Of a stretch of 64,000 nucleotides of DNA, positions 1-8,775 are shown piece after piece. How positions within the stretch are numbered: the stretch's first letter is position 1; each line of letters begins with the position of its first letter. The stretch comes from Pseudomonas mangrovi (lineage in GTDB: Bacteria > Pseudomonadota > Gammaproteobacteria > Pseudomonadales > Pseudomonadaceae), in assembly GCF_003052585.1 (NCBI RefSeq), contig NZ_QASN01000003.1:1-64000 (forward strand), in the 5' to 3' direction. The notes beneath the pieces are model-generated. The model saw only the letters and a list, made by a program, of their open reading frames with translations, had not been told where the DNA came from and did no database searches. Position numbers and translations under genes: made by a program.

Positions 1-1
1 G

Positions 2-881
2 GGCTCTGTTGCAAAGATTGGCGGCAGTCAGAGGTAGGCTGTCGCTCTGCGCCGATCAGGCGGCTGCTGCGAAATGGTGGTTGAGCATGCCCATGGCCTC
101 CGTCAGCGCCGAGGGCCCAATGCCAAAAGCTCTCTCCACAAGGCGCACCTCGCCCCTGATGCCGGGCTGCAGGCACCAGGGGCGAGCCTGTCCTTTGCGC
201 AGGGCTCGCATGACTTCGAATCCCTTGATCGTGGCATAGGCCGTGGGGATCGATTTGAAACCGCGCACCGGCTTGATCAGTATCTTGAGCTTTCCGTGAT
301 CGGCCTCGATCACGTTATTGAGATACTTCACCTGCCGGTGGGCCGTCTCCCGGTCCAGCTTTCCTTCGCGCTTCAATTCGGTGATCGCTGCACCATAGCT
401 CGGCGCTTTGTCGGTATTGAGCGTGGCAGGCTTTTCCCAGTGCTTCAGGCCTCGCAGGGCCTTGCCCAGGAACCGCTTCGCTGCCTTGGCGCTGCGGGTC
501 GGCGACAGGTAGAAATCGATCGTGTCGCCCCGCTTGTCGACTGCCCGGTACAGGTAGGTCCACTTGCCCCGCACCTTGACGTAGGTTTCATCCAGGCGCC
601 AGCTCGGATCAAAGCCACGCCGCCAGAACCAGCGCAGCCGCTTCTCCATCTCCGGGGCGTAGCACTGGACCCAGCGATAGATCGTCGTATGGTCGACCGA
701 AATGCCGCGTTCCGCCAGCATTTCCTCAAGGTCGCGATAGCTGATCGGATAGCGACAATACCAGCGCACCGCCCACAGGATCACATCACCCTGGAAATGG
801 CGCCACTTGAAATCCGTCATCGTTCCGTCCGTCCAATCTCCGCCAAGCATGCTCAAGCTTCACGATTTTTGCAACAGAGCC
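2..881 (-). mobile_element. IS6100 (IS6 family), complete 880-bp copy
   Basis: Perfect 14-bp terminal inverted repeats (GGCTCTGTTGCAAA at 2-15 and its complement at 868-881) bracket one transposase gene. The span of exactly 880 bp matches the known length of IS6100. IS6-family elements move by replicative or conservative cointegration and usually leave 8-bp target duplications. Only one base lies to the left. That base (g) does not match the last base expected from the right-hand octamer at 882-889, so a simple duplication is not supported here. Confidence 0.95.
56..820 (-). CDS. tnpA: IS6100 transposase (DDE, IS6 family)
   Basis: A 254-residue DDE transposase that would catalyse replicative transposition of the surrounding element. 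The start chosen is the ATG of MTDFKWRHF. An in-frame ATG 36 bases upstream (856) also exists. The N-terminal part is helical and HTH-like (around YRDLEEMLAERG and HTTIYRWV). The DDE residues lie in WRLDETYVKV, TLNTDKAPSY and the later NNVIEADHG segment. The gene is intact and fills the element, as in IS6100. This IS is common on plasmids and resistance islands, so its presence beside defence genes points to recent mobility of the left flank. Confidence 0.95.
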   Translation of the reverse strand: MTDFKWRHFQGDVILWAVRWYCRYPISYRDLEEMLAERGISVDHTTIYRWVQCYAPEMEKRLRWFWRRGFDPSWRLDETYVKVRGKWTYLYRAVDKRGDTIDFYLSPTRSAKAAKRFLGKALRGLKHWEKPATLNTDKAPSYGAAITELKREGKLDRETAHRQVKYLNNVIEADHGKLKILIKPVRGFKSIPTAYATIKGFEVMRALRKGQARPWCLQPGIRGEVRLVERAFGIGPSALTEAMGMLNHHFAAAA

Positions 882-922
882 TATCGCTTTACTAGCTCCA
901 AGCCTCATGTAAAGGACAAACA

Positions 923-2362
923 ATGGCTTCGATTCGGCCTTCGCAATACGCCATGCAGAACCGCACCGATGGAGGGCCGTTTCTGCGCGTTGACCTTGTG
1001 GACGAAAACGGGAATATCGTAAGTCCTGGCGCCCCATCGGCGGACATTACGCTGGTCTACTTTAGTGACGTCAGCCTGCCAGTAGACTCTCACGATTGGC
1101 TCCTCATCATGGCAGTGACAGCTGAGGAGCTCACCTTCTATCCCAAGATCTCACGCAACGACAATGATAATTATGGCAAGCCTAGGTACGGTACCATTGA
1201 GCGTATTGAGCTTGTTGATCCATCCCTTCAGCTTGACGAGCTGCCTTACGATCAAGACAGTTTGGAAGCGTTGCTGTCCGAATTACCGCCCGGATTTAGA
1301 AAAGACTGGCGCTTCGGACTAGGGTTTCTATACGAGTACCGTTTCATCCCAGCTGCGATTGGCGAACTCGATGGCGTTGACACCCTGCGAATTCAGGCTG
1401 GTGAGGCTACAGACGAGGTTAGAATAGACGGCAATCGGTACTGTTTAGGTATCAATGAGTTCGAGGAGCTGTGCTCTCGAATCGAAAAAATCAGCCGTAG
1501 GCATCAGAGAGATACTGCTGAAGACAAGAAACTAGTCTGTTATTCCGGATTGCTGCACAAAGTGAATCCAGAGCTGTATCCGGCACGCGCACGAAGGCTA
1601 CCCCCAGATGTGCTCAAAGATCTGGTCAATCTAGGCAGGGACAAGCTCTCGAACCAAGATCAGCGCTCCGCCACACGCTTGGTGAAGAAGAACGCCTCCT
1701 CCATCGCACGTAACGAGCCGCGTGCGCTTTATGAACTGAAAGCGGAGATCGAGCTTGTCACGCTGGGGCAACTGATCGAGGCCTACAAGAAGATGATGTC
1801 GCGAAATCTGAACGAAGATCATTGGCATCAATTCTTTACCGACAATGCATTTATCCTAGACATGGCTTTTGGTCATCCGGTGAAAATGGTGGCGTCAAAG
1901 CCCTACGTGGGCGGTAAGCAAGTTTCCGGGCAAGGTGGCCAGCACACAGACTTCCTTATGGCTGCGAGATCGACAAGAAACCTCGCTCTCATAGAGATCA
2001 AACACCCTCAAAAGGAGCTTGTCAGCAAAAACGAATATCGTACGGATGTCTACGGCCCATCGACAGAGCTCGGCGGTTCGATAGCACAGGCCCTGAGCCA
2101 ACGGGCGCTTCTTCTGCAAGATGTGCTCAGCCTGACTGCAGACATGGAGGAACGAGCTCATGCGCACGCAGTTCCTATAGTGATCATCATTGGCCGAACA
2201 CCAAGCGACAAAAAGCAGCAACGCTCGTTCGAGCAGTTCAGAAACAGCCTCAAAGATATTCAGATCACCACGTTCGATGAACTTCAGACTCGACTAGAAA
2301 GCATCCATCATGCATTGCAACCAGAGGATGCTTCGAAGGCTGAAGATGTAGAGTGCAACTAA
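923..2362 (+). CDS. Shedu-type anti-phage nuclease SduA-like (DUF4263)
   Basis: 479-residue protein. The last roughly 190 residues carry the DUF4263 fold of Shedu nucleases, a PD-(D/E)XK endonuclease: EDHWHQFFTDNAFIL at about 298-312, then Asp343 in QHTDFLM and Glu358/Lys360 in LIEIKHP, with a following GGSIAQALSQR helix. Shedu acts alone in phage defence. The first 240 residues are an extra region I do not recognise, rich in beta-strand-like segments; such N-terminal additions are common and may be sensors. The SD AAAGGA at 911-916 supports the ATG. IS6100 ends only 41 bases upstream, so the native promoter may be lost or replaced by the IS. It is convergent with the Gabija-like pair, 47 bases from it. 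Confident for the nuclease domain; role in defence inferred. Confidence 0.8.
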   Translation: MASIRPSQYAMQNRTDGGPFLRVDLVDENGNIVSPGAPSADITLVYFSDVSLPVDSHDWLLIMAVTAEELTFYPKISRNDNDNYGKPRYGTIERIELVDPSLQLDELPYDQDSLEALLSELPPGFRKDWRFGLGFLYEYRFIPAAIGELDGVDTLRIQAGEATDEVRIDGNRYCLGINEFEELCSRIEKISRRHQRDTAEDKKLVCYSGLLHKVNPELYPARARRLPPDVLKDLVNLGRDKLSNQDQRSATRLVKKNASSIARNEPRALYELKAEIELVTLGQLIEAYKKMMSRNLNEDHWHQFFTDNAFILDMAFGHPVKMVASKPYVGGKQVSGQGGQHTDFLMAARSTRNLALIEIKHPQKELVSKNEYRTDVYGPSTELGGSIAQALSQRALLLQDVLSLTADMEERAHAHAVPIVIIIGRTPSDKKQQRSFEQFRNSLKDIQITTFDELQTRLESIHHALQPEDASKAEDVECN

Positions 2363-2409
2363 CTACAGTGCAGCCCATCTTCGCCACTTAGCGATAACGA
2401 GTAGCCACG

Positions 2410-3567
2410 TCAAGAAAGGGGCTTCGTCCACACAGGAAAACGCAAGCCCTCTGCTTTCTTGTCCGGCACGATGAACCCAAGGCTGTACCTCGCCCGTGTT
2501 ATGGCAACGTACATCTTGTTCTGCGCTGTCTCGGCATCCGCAGGGAAAGGGGCAACGCCATCCAATACGAAATGCATCTGGCTCTCCGCCGGCAGAATCA
2601 GCACGCGATCAAAACCCAATCCTTTGCTGCTGCCAAAGTTGTAGCAGCGAGCCTGAGCAGGAAGAATCTTTGCTCCAGAAGTCACGTTCCAGCGCAGTAC
2701 CATTGGGTCATACGCTGCGATGTAGTCATTGACGTCAGAATGCTTGACGATGAAAGCACCAAGGTGATGGGCGAGTTCAGGTGGGATGTTTTCAACGGCT
2801 GATTCAGTCGCCTTGTAGGCGCCCTTGTGCACCGCATCGGCGATCGTACAGATCGTTTGAATGCACCTCCAATTGCGCACGAGCGCCTCTTCTTTGAAGC
2901 CCATGGACTTGAACGCTGCAATCTTTTCTGTAGCCGTTTGAGGTGCCTTGTGGCCAAAAGTTGTTTCATACACTGTCTGTCGGAAGTCGCCCACGCAGGT
3001 GATGGGGGATCTCATTACCTTGCTCAGCGCCTTGAGCATCTCATAATCCCATCCAACCAAGTCTTGCACCTCATCGAAGTAAACTTGGCTATAGATATCG
3101 CCGAGACGAATCGCAGCAGCATTCTTTGTGGCCTTCGCCACCCGGGCCGCCAGCTTCGCCAGGAAGCCTGTGTGGGCTTTCGTCCCACCCTGAGTCAGAA
3201 AGTGGTCTGGGTTGTAGCTTTTGTCCTCCAGTTGCTCTTTGCGCCCAGGCAACATATAGGTCGACCCAGGCTTTAGATGAGGATTGCGTTCGTTGAAGAA
3301 TATTCCGTCAATCCGCTGCGCAAACAGCGATTGCTGATACGGCCTCACCATGTCTTCCAGATAGAACGAGAACAGGCCTTTCACCACGAACCTATCACTG
3401 GACCTGCCAAAAGCCTCCAGGAATCGGCGTCGCAACTCCTGCTGATTGCTAGTGGTATAGGTCACTACAAGTACCTTGCCACCGCGCTCAATCTCTGCAA
3501 TCGACTCAGTAATGATCTTTTGAGTCTTGCCTGATCCCGCGCCAGCTATGCACAGAGTGTTAGACAA
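2410..3567 (-). CDS. UvrD/Rep-like superfamily 1 helicase, Gabija GajB-like
   Basis: 385-residue SF1 helicase. Visible motifs: Walker A AGAGSGKT (8-15), motif Ia VVTYTTSN, motif II DEVQD (165-169), motif III VGDFRQ (192-197), an arginine-bearing LVRNWR segment, and motif VI AITRAR near the end. It is shorter than well-studied GajB (about 490 residues), so some accessory 1B/2B sequence appears reduced. The start is TTG. It overlaps the stop of the upstream nuclease gene by 8 bases (TTGTCTAA), so the two genes are translationally coupled. In Gabija, GajB joins GajA in a complex and responds to nucleic acid ends. Assignment rests on the motif set and the GajA-like partner. A generic helicase role cannot be excluded. 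Confidence 0.75.
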   Translation of the reverse strand: MSNTLCIAGAGSGKTQKIITESIAEIERGGKVLVVTYTTSNQQELRRRFLEAFGRSSDRFVVKGLFSFYLEDMVRPYQQSLFAQRIDGIFFNERNPHLKPGSTYMLPGRKEQLEDKSYNPDHFLTQGGTKAHTGFLAKLAARVAKATKNAAAIRLGDIYSQVYFDEVQDLVGWDYEMLKALSKVMRSPITCVGDFRQTVYETTFGHKAPQTATEKIAAFKSMGFKEEALVRNWRCIQTICTIADAVHKGAYKATESAVENIPPELAHHLGAFIVKHSDVNDYIAAYDPMVLRWNVTSGAKILPAQARCYNFGSSKGLGFDRVLILPAESQMHFVLDGVAPFPADAETAQNKMYVAITRARYSLGFIVPDKKAEGLRFPVWTKPLS

Positions 3568-5221
3568 AGCTCAGTACCTCGCCAAGGAAAGCCGGATACT
3601 TGAATGGCTCAGTGGTTTCAAACAACCTGATAGCTGAGTCGACCTTCTTTTTTCCTTTGCCATCACCATCAGCGCTCTTGAACCAGTCGACGACAAATGC
3701 ACGCTTGTCATCGAATGTCGGTTCCGCGACTAGCAAATTGTAGGTCACAGATGAAAGCACGATTTTAGCAAACGCCAGCAGTTCTTTTTCCGACGTAGCA
3801 TTTGCCGAGATCATGGCCGGCTCAAGCGAAAATTCATTATTGTCCGTAGATGAGACAAGTTTGATATTCGGGTACGCCGCATACTCTTTTTGCGCTTCGA
3901 CCACGTTCTTCGCGTAATCGCCATCGTTATCCCGCAGTACATTCACTGCGGTACCAATTTCTTTGCCAATCTCGATGAATGTCTTGAAACCCACGCCACG
4001 CACTACGATGATGTCGATCCCATCCTGCTCAGGCAGACGACCCTTATTGTTATCCTGATAAATTTTCTTAAGAACCAATTCATCAGACGGGCCTTCTACC
4101 AACACCACCTTTCTGGACAAAGCAACACGTAGGGTATCGTAGCCTGGTAGCCGCTTCAGTGTCTTCACCACCCCTTTGTCTAATAGGTGCAGTCGCTTAT
4201 ATGAGCCATGGAGCAAGCAGATCTTGTCGATGCTCAATTTATTCAACACATACGAACTGTGAGTGGTAAGGAACAGTTGCTTACCGTTTCGCTGATCTTC
4301 AATGTCTTGTATAAGCCTGCTAAGCTCGACGTGTGATAAGTGATTTTCCGGCTCTTCCATCATCACAAGATCAATATCTTTCGACTTGTTATGGAGTGCC
4401 AACTTGATCTGCACCTTGCTCTGCTCACCCTTTCCAATCATATGAAAAGGCACGGCATCCACCTCAAGCTGCAAGCCACTCTGTAGGGCGCCCGCCGGCA
4501 TCGTGTTGGCGGCAATGGTTAGTTTCTTGTCGGTGATTCTATTATCAGAATCCAAATCCTTGTTGACCGTTCTAACTTCATCAGTAGCGTTAAAGGACTG
4601 TAGGGTCTCACGATAATTGAGACTCAGACGGTACTCCTCGTCCTTCTTGAGCGCGGTATTCAGGACATTCGAGATGTATTGATTTTTCCCGAATGTAGGA
4701 TGGATGCGAGTTGGGTCGATGTAGAGTGCCCGGAACTGCTTCGTCAACGGCTTGATGACGTTCCAAGAAAAATCCATCCACTCGATTTTGTAAAACTCCA
4801 CTGGAATGCTGCTAATTGGAGCCCCGGCGGCCAAGTACTCTCGATAGGCCTCTGTGAAGTCTGGATCGAAGCTCGCTCTTACTTGAACCCCCTGAGCGTC
4901 TTTCAGCAGGCTGTTGTTCGTGCCGCGGTAATTAGGCACGCTCTTCATATACGCCTCGATTACGAGAACGGGTAAGTCTGCAGGATCCTTCGGGGAGGCT
5001 AAAAATTCAGCAACCGCGTCACTATTGAATAGATCGGGAGAAAATTCACTGCTGAATGATCGACCCCGATGCTGGAAGTTGAGCACGATCTCCAATGCTT
5101 CCAAGATTGTGCTTTTTCCAGCGTTGTTATCACCAACGAATATATTGACATCCTCGTTGAACTCAAAAGTTTTATCTTTGAATTTTTTGAAATTGAGTAA
5201 ACGAAGCGATTCTACAAGCAC
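3560..5221 (-). CDS. OLD-family ATPase/TOPRIM nuclease, Gabija GajA-like
   Basis: 553-residue class 2 OLD protein. The N-terminal ABC-type ATPase has Walker A GDNNAGKST (30-38), a signature-like GKGEQSKVQI (263-272), Walker B LVMMEEPE (285-292) and an H-loop TTHSS (319-323). The C-terminal TOPRIM nuclease has VEGPSDE (Glu376) and RDNDGD (Asp431/Asp433). This is the layout of GajA, a nucleotide-sensing DNA nickase or endonuclease used against phage. The GTG start has a good SD (AGAGGGAG) about 8 bases upstream. It is the first gene of a two-gene operon with the helicase. Class 2 OLD genes are typically next to a UvrD-like helicase, which supports Gabija over a lone OLD nuclease. Confidence 0.8.
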   Translation of the reverse strand: MLVESLRLLNFKKFKDKTFEFNEDVNIFVGDNNAGKSTILEALEIVLNFQHRGRSFSSEFSPDLFNSDAVAEFLASPKDPADLPVLVIEAYMKSVPNYRGTNNSLLKDAQGVQVRASFDPDFTEAYREYLAAGAPISSIPVEFYKIEWMDFSWNVIKPLTKQFRALYIDPTRIHPTFGKNQYISNVLNTALKKDEEYRLSLNYRETLQSFNATDEVRTVNKDLDSDNRITDKKLTIAANTMPAGALQSGLQLEVDAVPFHMIGKGEQSKVQIKLALHNKSKDIDLVMMEEPENHLSHVELSRLIQDIEDQRNGKQLFLTTHSSYVLNKLSIDKICLLHGSYKRLHLLDKGVVKTLKRLPGYDTLRVALSRKVVLVEGPSDELVLKKIYQDNNKGRLPEQDGIDIIVVRGVGFKTFIEIGKEIGTAVNVLRDNDGDYAKNVVEAQKEYAAYPNIKLVSSTDNNEFSLEPAMISANATSEKELLAFAKIVLSSVTYNLLVAEPTFDDKRAFVVDWFKSADGDGKGKKKVDSAIRLFETTEPFKYPAFLGEVLSFV

Positions 5222-6361
5222 AATTCAACTCCCTCTGAGGTAGCGGCGACCAGGAGGCGCCAGGCCGCTCGTGGCAGAACGCTATTGTGCAACACCTGCC
5301 CTGTCCAGTGCGGATGCGAAGCGTCGCTGGCCGGAGATGCCTTTGAAGGAGTTGTGAAAGGTAGATTGCATCATCAGTAGTGGATAACTGAATCGCCCCT
5401 GTTGCCCTAGGTACTGTGACGTACGGTGATGGAGCGGGCGCAGCCGTTCATGAAGGGCAACTAATGGCCGGTTTCGGTCTAGATGAGGGGAAGCTTCGAA
5501 TCGCCTCCGCCAATCAGCTACTGCCGTTTTGTTGTAATCAAAGGGGAGACATCTTCTTTCTATGCAGAGACTTTCCGGGCGGCGTGGTGGTCGTCCGCCA
5601 CGCTCCGGGCGACTATCCGGCCGGCAAGCAGAGCGATGTGTTCACGGCCGAGTTCAGGGTAACGCGCGTGCCCCGGTGCTCCAGCATAAAGAGACGTGTT
5701 CGTTCCAGGTCGCGACCGATGATCAGGCTGAGACAGACCACTTGTGGAGCGCGATCATCGACAATGGGGGCAGGTGAGCGCGTATGGCTGGTGCAGGGGC
5801 GAGTGGGGCGTTTCGTGGTAGATCACCCCGCATATCCTGACGGCTGCCATACCCAGCCCTGATCGAACGGCAGCAACGCGTGCGCTCGTGGCATGATGGC
5901 ATGACGAAGATCGACATTGCCGCGATCGAGGCTTCGCTGAAGGCTTGATCTCCACCGCCTGAAAACTGATGCTTGCCTGTAGCCATATGCGTTTCTGGGG
6001 CTGCTGCGGCCTCTCCGCGTGACTTGCAGAGCTCCGTGCCGTCATCCTCCTCTGTTGCGACTCGGTCAAGCTGAATGGATCGTTGGTCAGGAGCTTCTAT
6101 AAAACGCAGGCATAATCTTGTTATGATATAGCTGGGATCAAACTCGGCAGATGAAACTGTCGTATAGATTTACTTAAGAGTTTGTGTCGTATATTAAAAG
6201 CGTAGCCTCAATGCAGTGCCTTGCTTCGGATTGTCTCTGCGCCCGATTTTGGTAGTGTCTAGCTATCTTAATCCTTCGCAAGTAGTGCGGGATGTTGCAA
6301 GGTAGGCCATGCTTATATGGCAATTTGATTTTGTAAATATTTTAATTGGAAGCTAGTATTT
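5222..6361. other. 1.1-kb stretch without a convincing gene; possible gene remnant
   Basis: No well-supported intact gene. A plus-strand frame at about 5416-5862 contains a segment (around GDIFFLCRDFPGG, near 5545-5590) faintly like SUKH/SMI1-KNR4 immunity or antitoxin proteins. The downstream part is compositionally odd, so this may be a decayed fragment. Overlapping minus-strand frames look like shadows. From about 6060 the DNA becomes AT-rich and probably contains the promoter of the following ttcA; GGAAG at 6348-6352 is its SD. Confidence 0.3.
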
Positions 6362-7255
6362 ATGATGATGGGCGAACAAGCGTCTCGGATTAATAGTGCT
6401 GCGGAGCATCGTCGCAAAAAGCTGCGCGGCAATGTGGGCAAGGCTGTTGTAGATTACGCAATGATCGAAGATGGCGACAAGGTTATGGCCTGCGTAAGTG
6501 GTGGCAAAGATTCATTCGTAATGCTTGACGCTTTGCTGCACTTGCAAAGAGTTGCGAAAATAAAATTCAGTGTTGTGGCGGTGAATCTTGATCAGAAGCA
6601 ACCTGGCTTTCCAGAGCATATATTGCCAGAGTTTTTTGAGGCTAAAGGTATTGATTATTATATAATTGACAAGGATACTTATTCCGTTGTCAAGAGTAAG
6701 ATTCCAGAAGGTAAGACTACTTGTTCTCTTTGCTCTAGGCTCAGAAGGGGCACGCTTTATAGTTTTGCCGAGGAAATTGGGGCTACTAAATTGGCACTCG
6801 GTCATCATATGGATGACATGGTTGAAACTTTGTTTCTGAACATGTTCTTCCAGGCGCAAATGAAAGGGATGCCTCCTAAGCTTCTTAGCGATGACAAGAG
6901 AAATATAGTTATCCGGCCGCTCGCCTACTGTCGTGAGAAGGATATAGCAAAGGTCGCTGCCGATAGCGCATATCCAATCATTCCGTGCAATCTCTGCGGC
7001 TCGCAAGAGAATTTGCAGAGGAAAAAAATCAAGTCGATGATTGCGGAGTGGGATTCGGTAAATCCTGGCTGCGTAGAAAACATCTTTCACAGCTTACAAA
7101 ACGTAAGTCCATCCCAGTTAGCTGATCGTAGTCTCTTCAATTTTATAGATCTATCCATTGATAGGTCGGATGCCCGACCGCCCTACGAATTCGAAGCAGC
7201 CGAGGTTTCATCATCCAGCGTTGAAGGCCGGATTGATGTCGTTCGGATTTTGTAA
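6362..7255 (+). CDS. ttcA: TtcA, tRNA 2-thiocytidine synthetase (accessory AT-rich copy)
   Basis: 297-residue PP-loop ATPase that thiolates C32 of certain tRNAs with an Fe-S cluster and ATP. The PP-loop is VSGGKDSF (Ser46-Ser51). Cluster-type cysteines lie in CSLCSRL and PCNLCGS. The gene is complete, and the C-terminus carries a tail rich in Ser/Glu/Val. It is clearly more AT-rich than the backbone and uses codons such as TAT, ATA and AAA freely, unlike the second ttcA just downstream. Both proteins align throughout but with many substitutions, so this is an acquired homologue, not a recent duplication. It sits at the right end of the accessory region and probably compensates for the broken resident gene. 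Three ATGs in a row start the frame; the first is best spaced from GGAAG. Confidence 0.9.
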   Translation: MMMGEQASRINSAAEHRRKKLRGNVGKAVVDYAMIEDGDKVMACVSGGKDSFVMLDALLHLQRVAKIKFSVVAVNLDQKQPGFPEHILPEFFEAKGIDYYIIDKDTYSVVKSKIPEGKTTCSLCSRLRRGTLYSFAEEIGATKLALGHHMDDMVETLFLNMFFQAQMKGMPPKLLSDDKRNIVIRPLAYCREKDIAKVAADSAYPIIPCNLCGSQENLQRKKIKSMIAEWDSVNPGCVENIFHSLQNVSPSQLADRSLFNFIDLSIDRSDARPPYEFEAAEVSSSSVEGRIDVVRIL

Positions 7256-7441
7256 AGGTTCAAGGTGATTTTTCGGGGGGGGAAGAGGGTGTTTAGAGGT
7301 CAGGAAGACGCAAAATTTACTTTTTCGCATTTTTCTGTAAAGCCAGATTTCTATTTAATTCATTTAAAATCAACAGGTTGCGATTATTCTGATGCTGTCC
7401 AGTTATGTGTTCTTAAGCTATAAGGGAAAGACAGCTACACC
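7256..7441. other. Right junction of accessory DNA with resident ttcA
   Basis: About 165 bp of AT-rich non-coding DNA follow the accessory ttcA. At 7424 the resident reading frame resumes with codons for G-K-D-S-Y-T-M-L-D, the second half of the TtcA PP-loop. The codon immediately before is TAA (7421-7423). The break therefore falls inside the PP-loop codons. The accessory ttcA has related bases at its own PP-loop (GGCAAAGAT against GGGAAAGAC at the junction). I read this as an integration or recombination junction. The matching left end would be outside the window. Confidence 0.7.
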
Positions 7442-8125
7442 ATGCTCGACGTGCTGCTCTATCTGCAGAAGGTCGCGCCGATCAGCTTCGAGATAGTCGC
7501 GGTGAACATGGACCAGAAGCAGCCGGGCTTTCCCGAGCACGTGCTGCCGGCCTATCTCGAATCCATCGGCGTGCCCTACCACATCATCGAGAAGGACACC
7601 TACTCGGTAGTGAAGGACAAGATCCCCGAGGGCAAGACCACCTGCTCGCTGTGCTCGCGTTTGCGTCGCGGCACGCTCTACACCTACGCCGACGAGATCG
7701 GCGCGACCAAGATGGCGCTGGGGCATCATCGCGACGACATCCTCGAGACCTTCTTCCTCAACATGTTCTACGGCGGCACCCTCAAGGCGATGCCACCCAA
7801 GCTACTTTCCGACGACGGCCGCAACGTGGTGATCCGTCCGCTGGCCTACTGCGCGGAGTCCGACATCGAGGCCTACAGTCAGCTCCGAGAGTTTCCGATC
7901 ATCCCCTGCAACCTGTGCGGCTCGCAGGAGAACCTGCAGCGCCAGGTGGTCAAGGAAATGCTGCAGAACTGGGAACGCCAGTCGCCCGGCCGCACCGAGA
8001 TCATGTTCCGCGCGCTGCAGAATGTGGTGCCCTCGCAACTGGCCGACCGCAACCTGTTCGACTTCACCAGCCTGCGCATCGACGACAGTGCGACGCCGCG
8101 CTTTCTCGACGTTATGAGTCTGTAG
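7424..8125 (+). pseudogene. ttcA: Resident ttcA, 5'-truncated at the PP-loop
   Basis: GC-rich remnant of the native tRNA 2-thiocytidine synthetase. The frame is open from GKDSYTMLD to a normal TtcA C-terminus (around NLFDFTSL and then RFLDVMSL), keeping both cysteine motifs. It lacks the roughly 45 N-terminal residues, including the SGG of the PP-loop, so it cannot bind ATP normally. An internal ATG at 7442 could start a 227-residue product, but that would also lack the ATPase motif. Codon use and GC match the downstream chromosome. Loss of the 5' end is explained by arrival of the accessory region immediately upstream. Confidence 0.88.
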
Positions 8126-8228
8126 GCCCGCAGCCCGAAGTCGTGAGGCTCGACGTGCGGCCGTCATGCTGGCGGAGCTCGTTCCTGATGCGGCTCTCAC
8201 TTCCTTGAGCGTGCGCGAGGGAACCATC

Positions 8229-8322
8229 CGTAATGGCGCAATGCGCTGCGTTTATTGCGCCCTACGAGGTGACCCTCTGCGGCAGGCGTAGGGCGGATTA
8301 GCCGCGGCGCGGCGTAATCCGC
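8229..8322. repeat. Two adjacent short palindromic intergenic repeats
   Basis: The first (about 8234-8262) has arms GGCGCAAT and ATTGCGCC and resembles 32459-32492. The second (about 8288-8322) reads TAGGCGGATT-like into AATCCGCC, a variant of the TAGGGTGGAT REP family found throughout the window. From 8126 to 8530 I see no gene; short minus-strand frames there look spurious. Confidence 0.6.
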
Positions 8323-8474
8323 CAGGTGACGAAGCTCAGGCCTTGATGTCCAACGGCCTCGCGCACCGAGCGCTGTTGGACCTGGCCTGATCGGCCCCAG
8401 CTACGTTCCGATGGCCCTTCTGGATCGAACACGCTTGTATCGGTCGCACCGCCCGGTGTCGGCAACAAAACCTG

Positions 8475-8700
8475 TGTTTTTGCCTTGAACACGAGCGGTT
8501 GGCTGCAGTAAGGTCGCTGCTCGTTCTGGAGATCCGCATGCCATCCCCATCCTGCCAACCGTCTCGTCCCTGCCGTCAGCTCGCGCTGTCTTCGGTGCGT
8601 GCGTGGCCGGTTTTTATGGGTACTGGTTTAGCCACAGGCGCGCCTGATACCCCGCAGGCGCCCTAGTAACGCAGGGTCGCCACCAGAGACGTTTTCACGA
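8475..8700 (+). promoter_or_regulatory. Leader region upstream of the DAHP synthase gene
   Basis: A possible sigma-70 promoter (TTGAAC near 8487, TAAGGT near 8511) is followed by a 43-residue frame at 8538-8669 with adjacent Trp and Phe codons (AWPVF). Downstream is a self-complementary segment (GGCGCGCCTG and CAGGCGCC, about 8637-8662) just ahead of the terminator at 8702-8737. This order suggests transcription attenuation. The promoter elements and first peptide are weak calls. Confidence 0.4.
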
Positions 8701-8701
8701 A

Positions 8702-8737
8702 CCCCCGGTCGGCAACCCGATCGGGGGTTTTGTTTTT
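8702..8737 (+). terminator. Strong intrinsic terminator/attenuator before DAHP synthase
   Basis: GC-rich hairpin with arms CCCCCGGTCGG and CCGATCGGGGG (one G-T pair), a four-base loop (CAAC), and the T-run TTTTGTTTTT. It lies about 165 bp upstream of the DAHP synthase gene and upstream of the aromatic-rich leader peptide. It may end an upstream transcript or serve as a regulated attenuator. Confidence 0.8.
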
Positions 8738-8775
8738 CGGGCCGCGACTGGCCCGCCACTGACGAGGAACCACAG

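Noticed and set aside
882..889. Octamer considered as IS6100 target duplication
   Set aside because: Only one base is available on the other side and it does not match.
74..895. Plus-strand frame across IS6100
   Set aside because: Antisense to the known transposase; no motif of its own.
8298..8558. Minus-strand frames of 67-86 codons
   Set aside because: No SD, no similarity, and they lie in the repeat and leader region upstream of the DAHP synthase gene.
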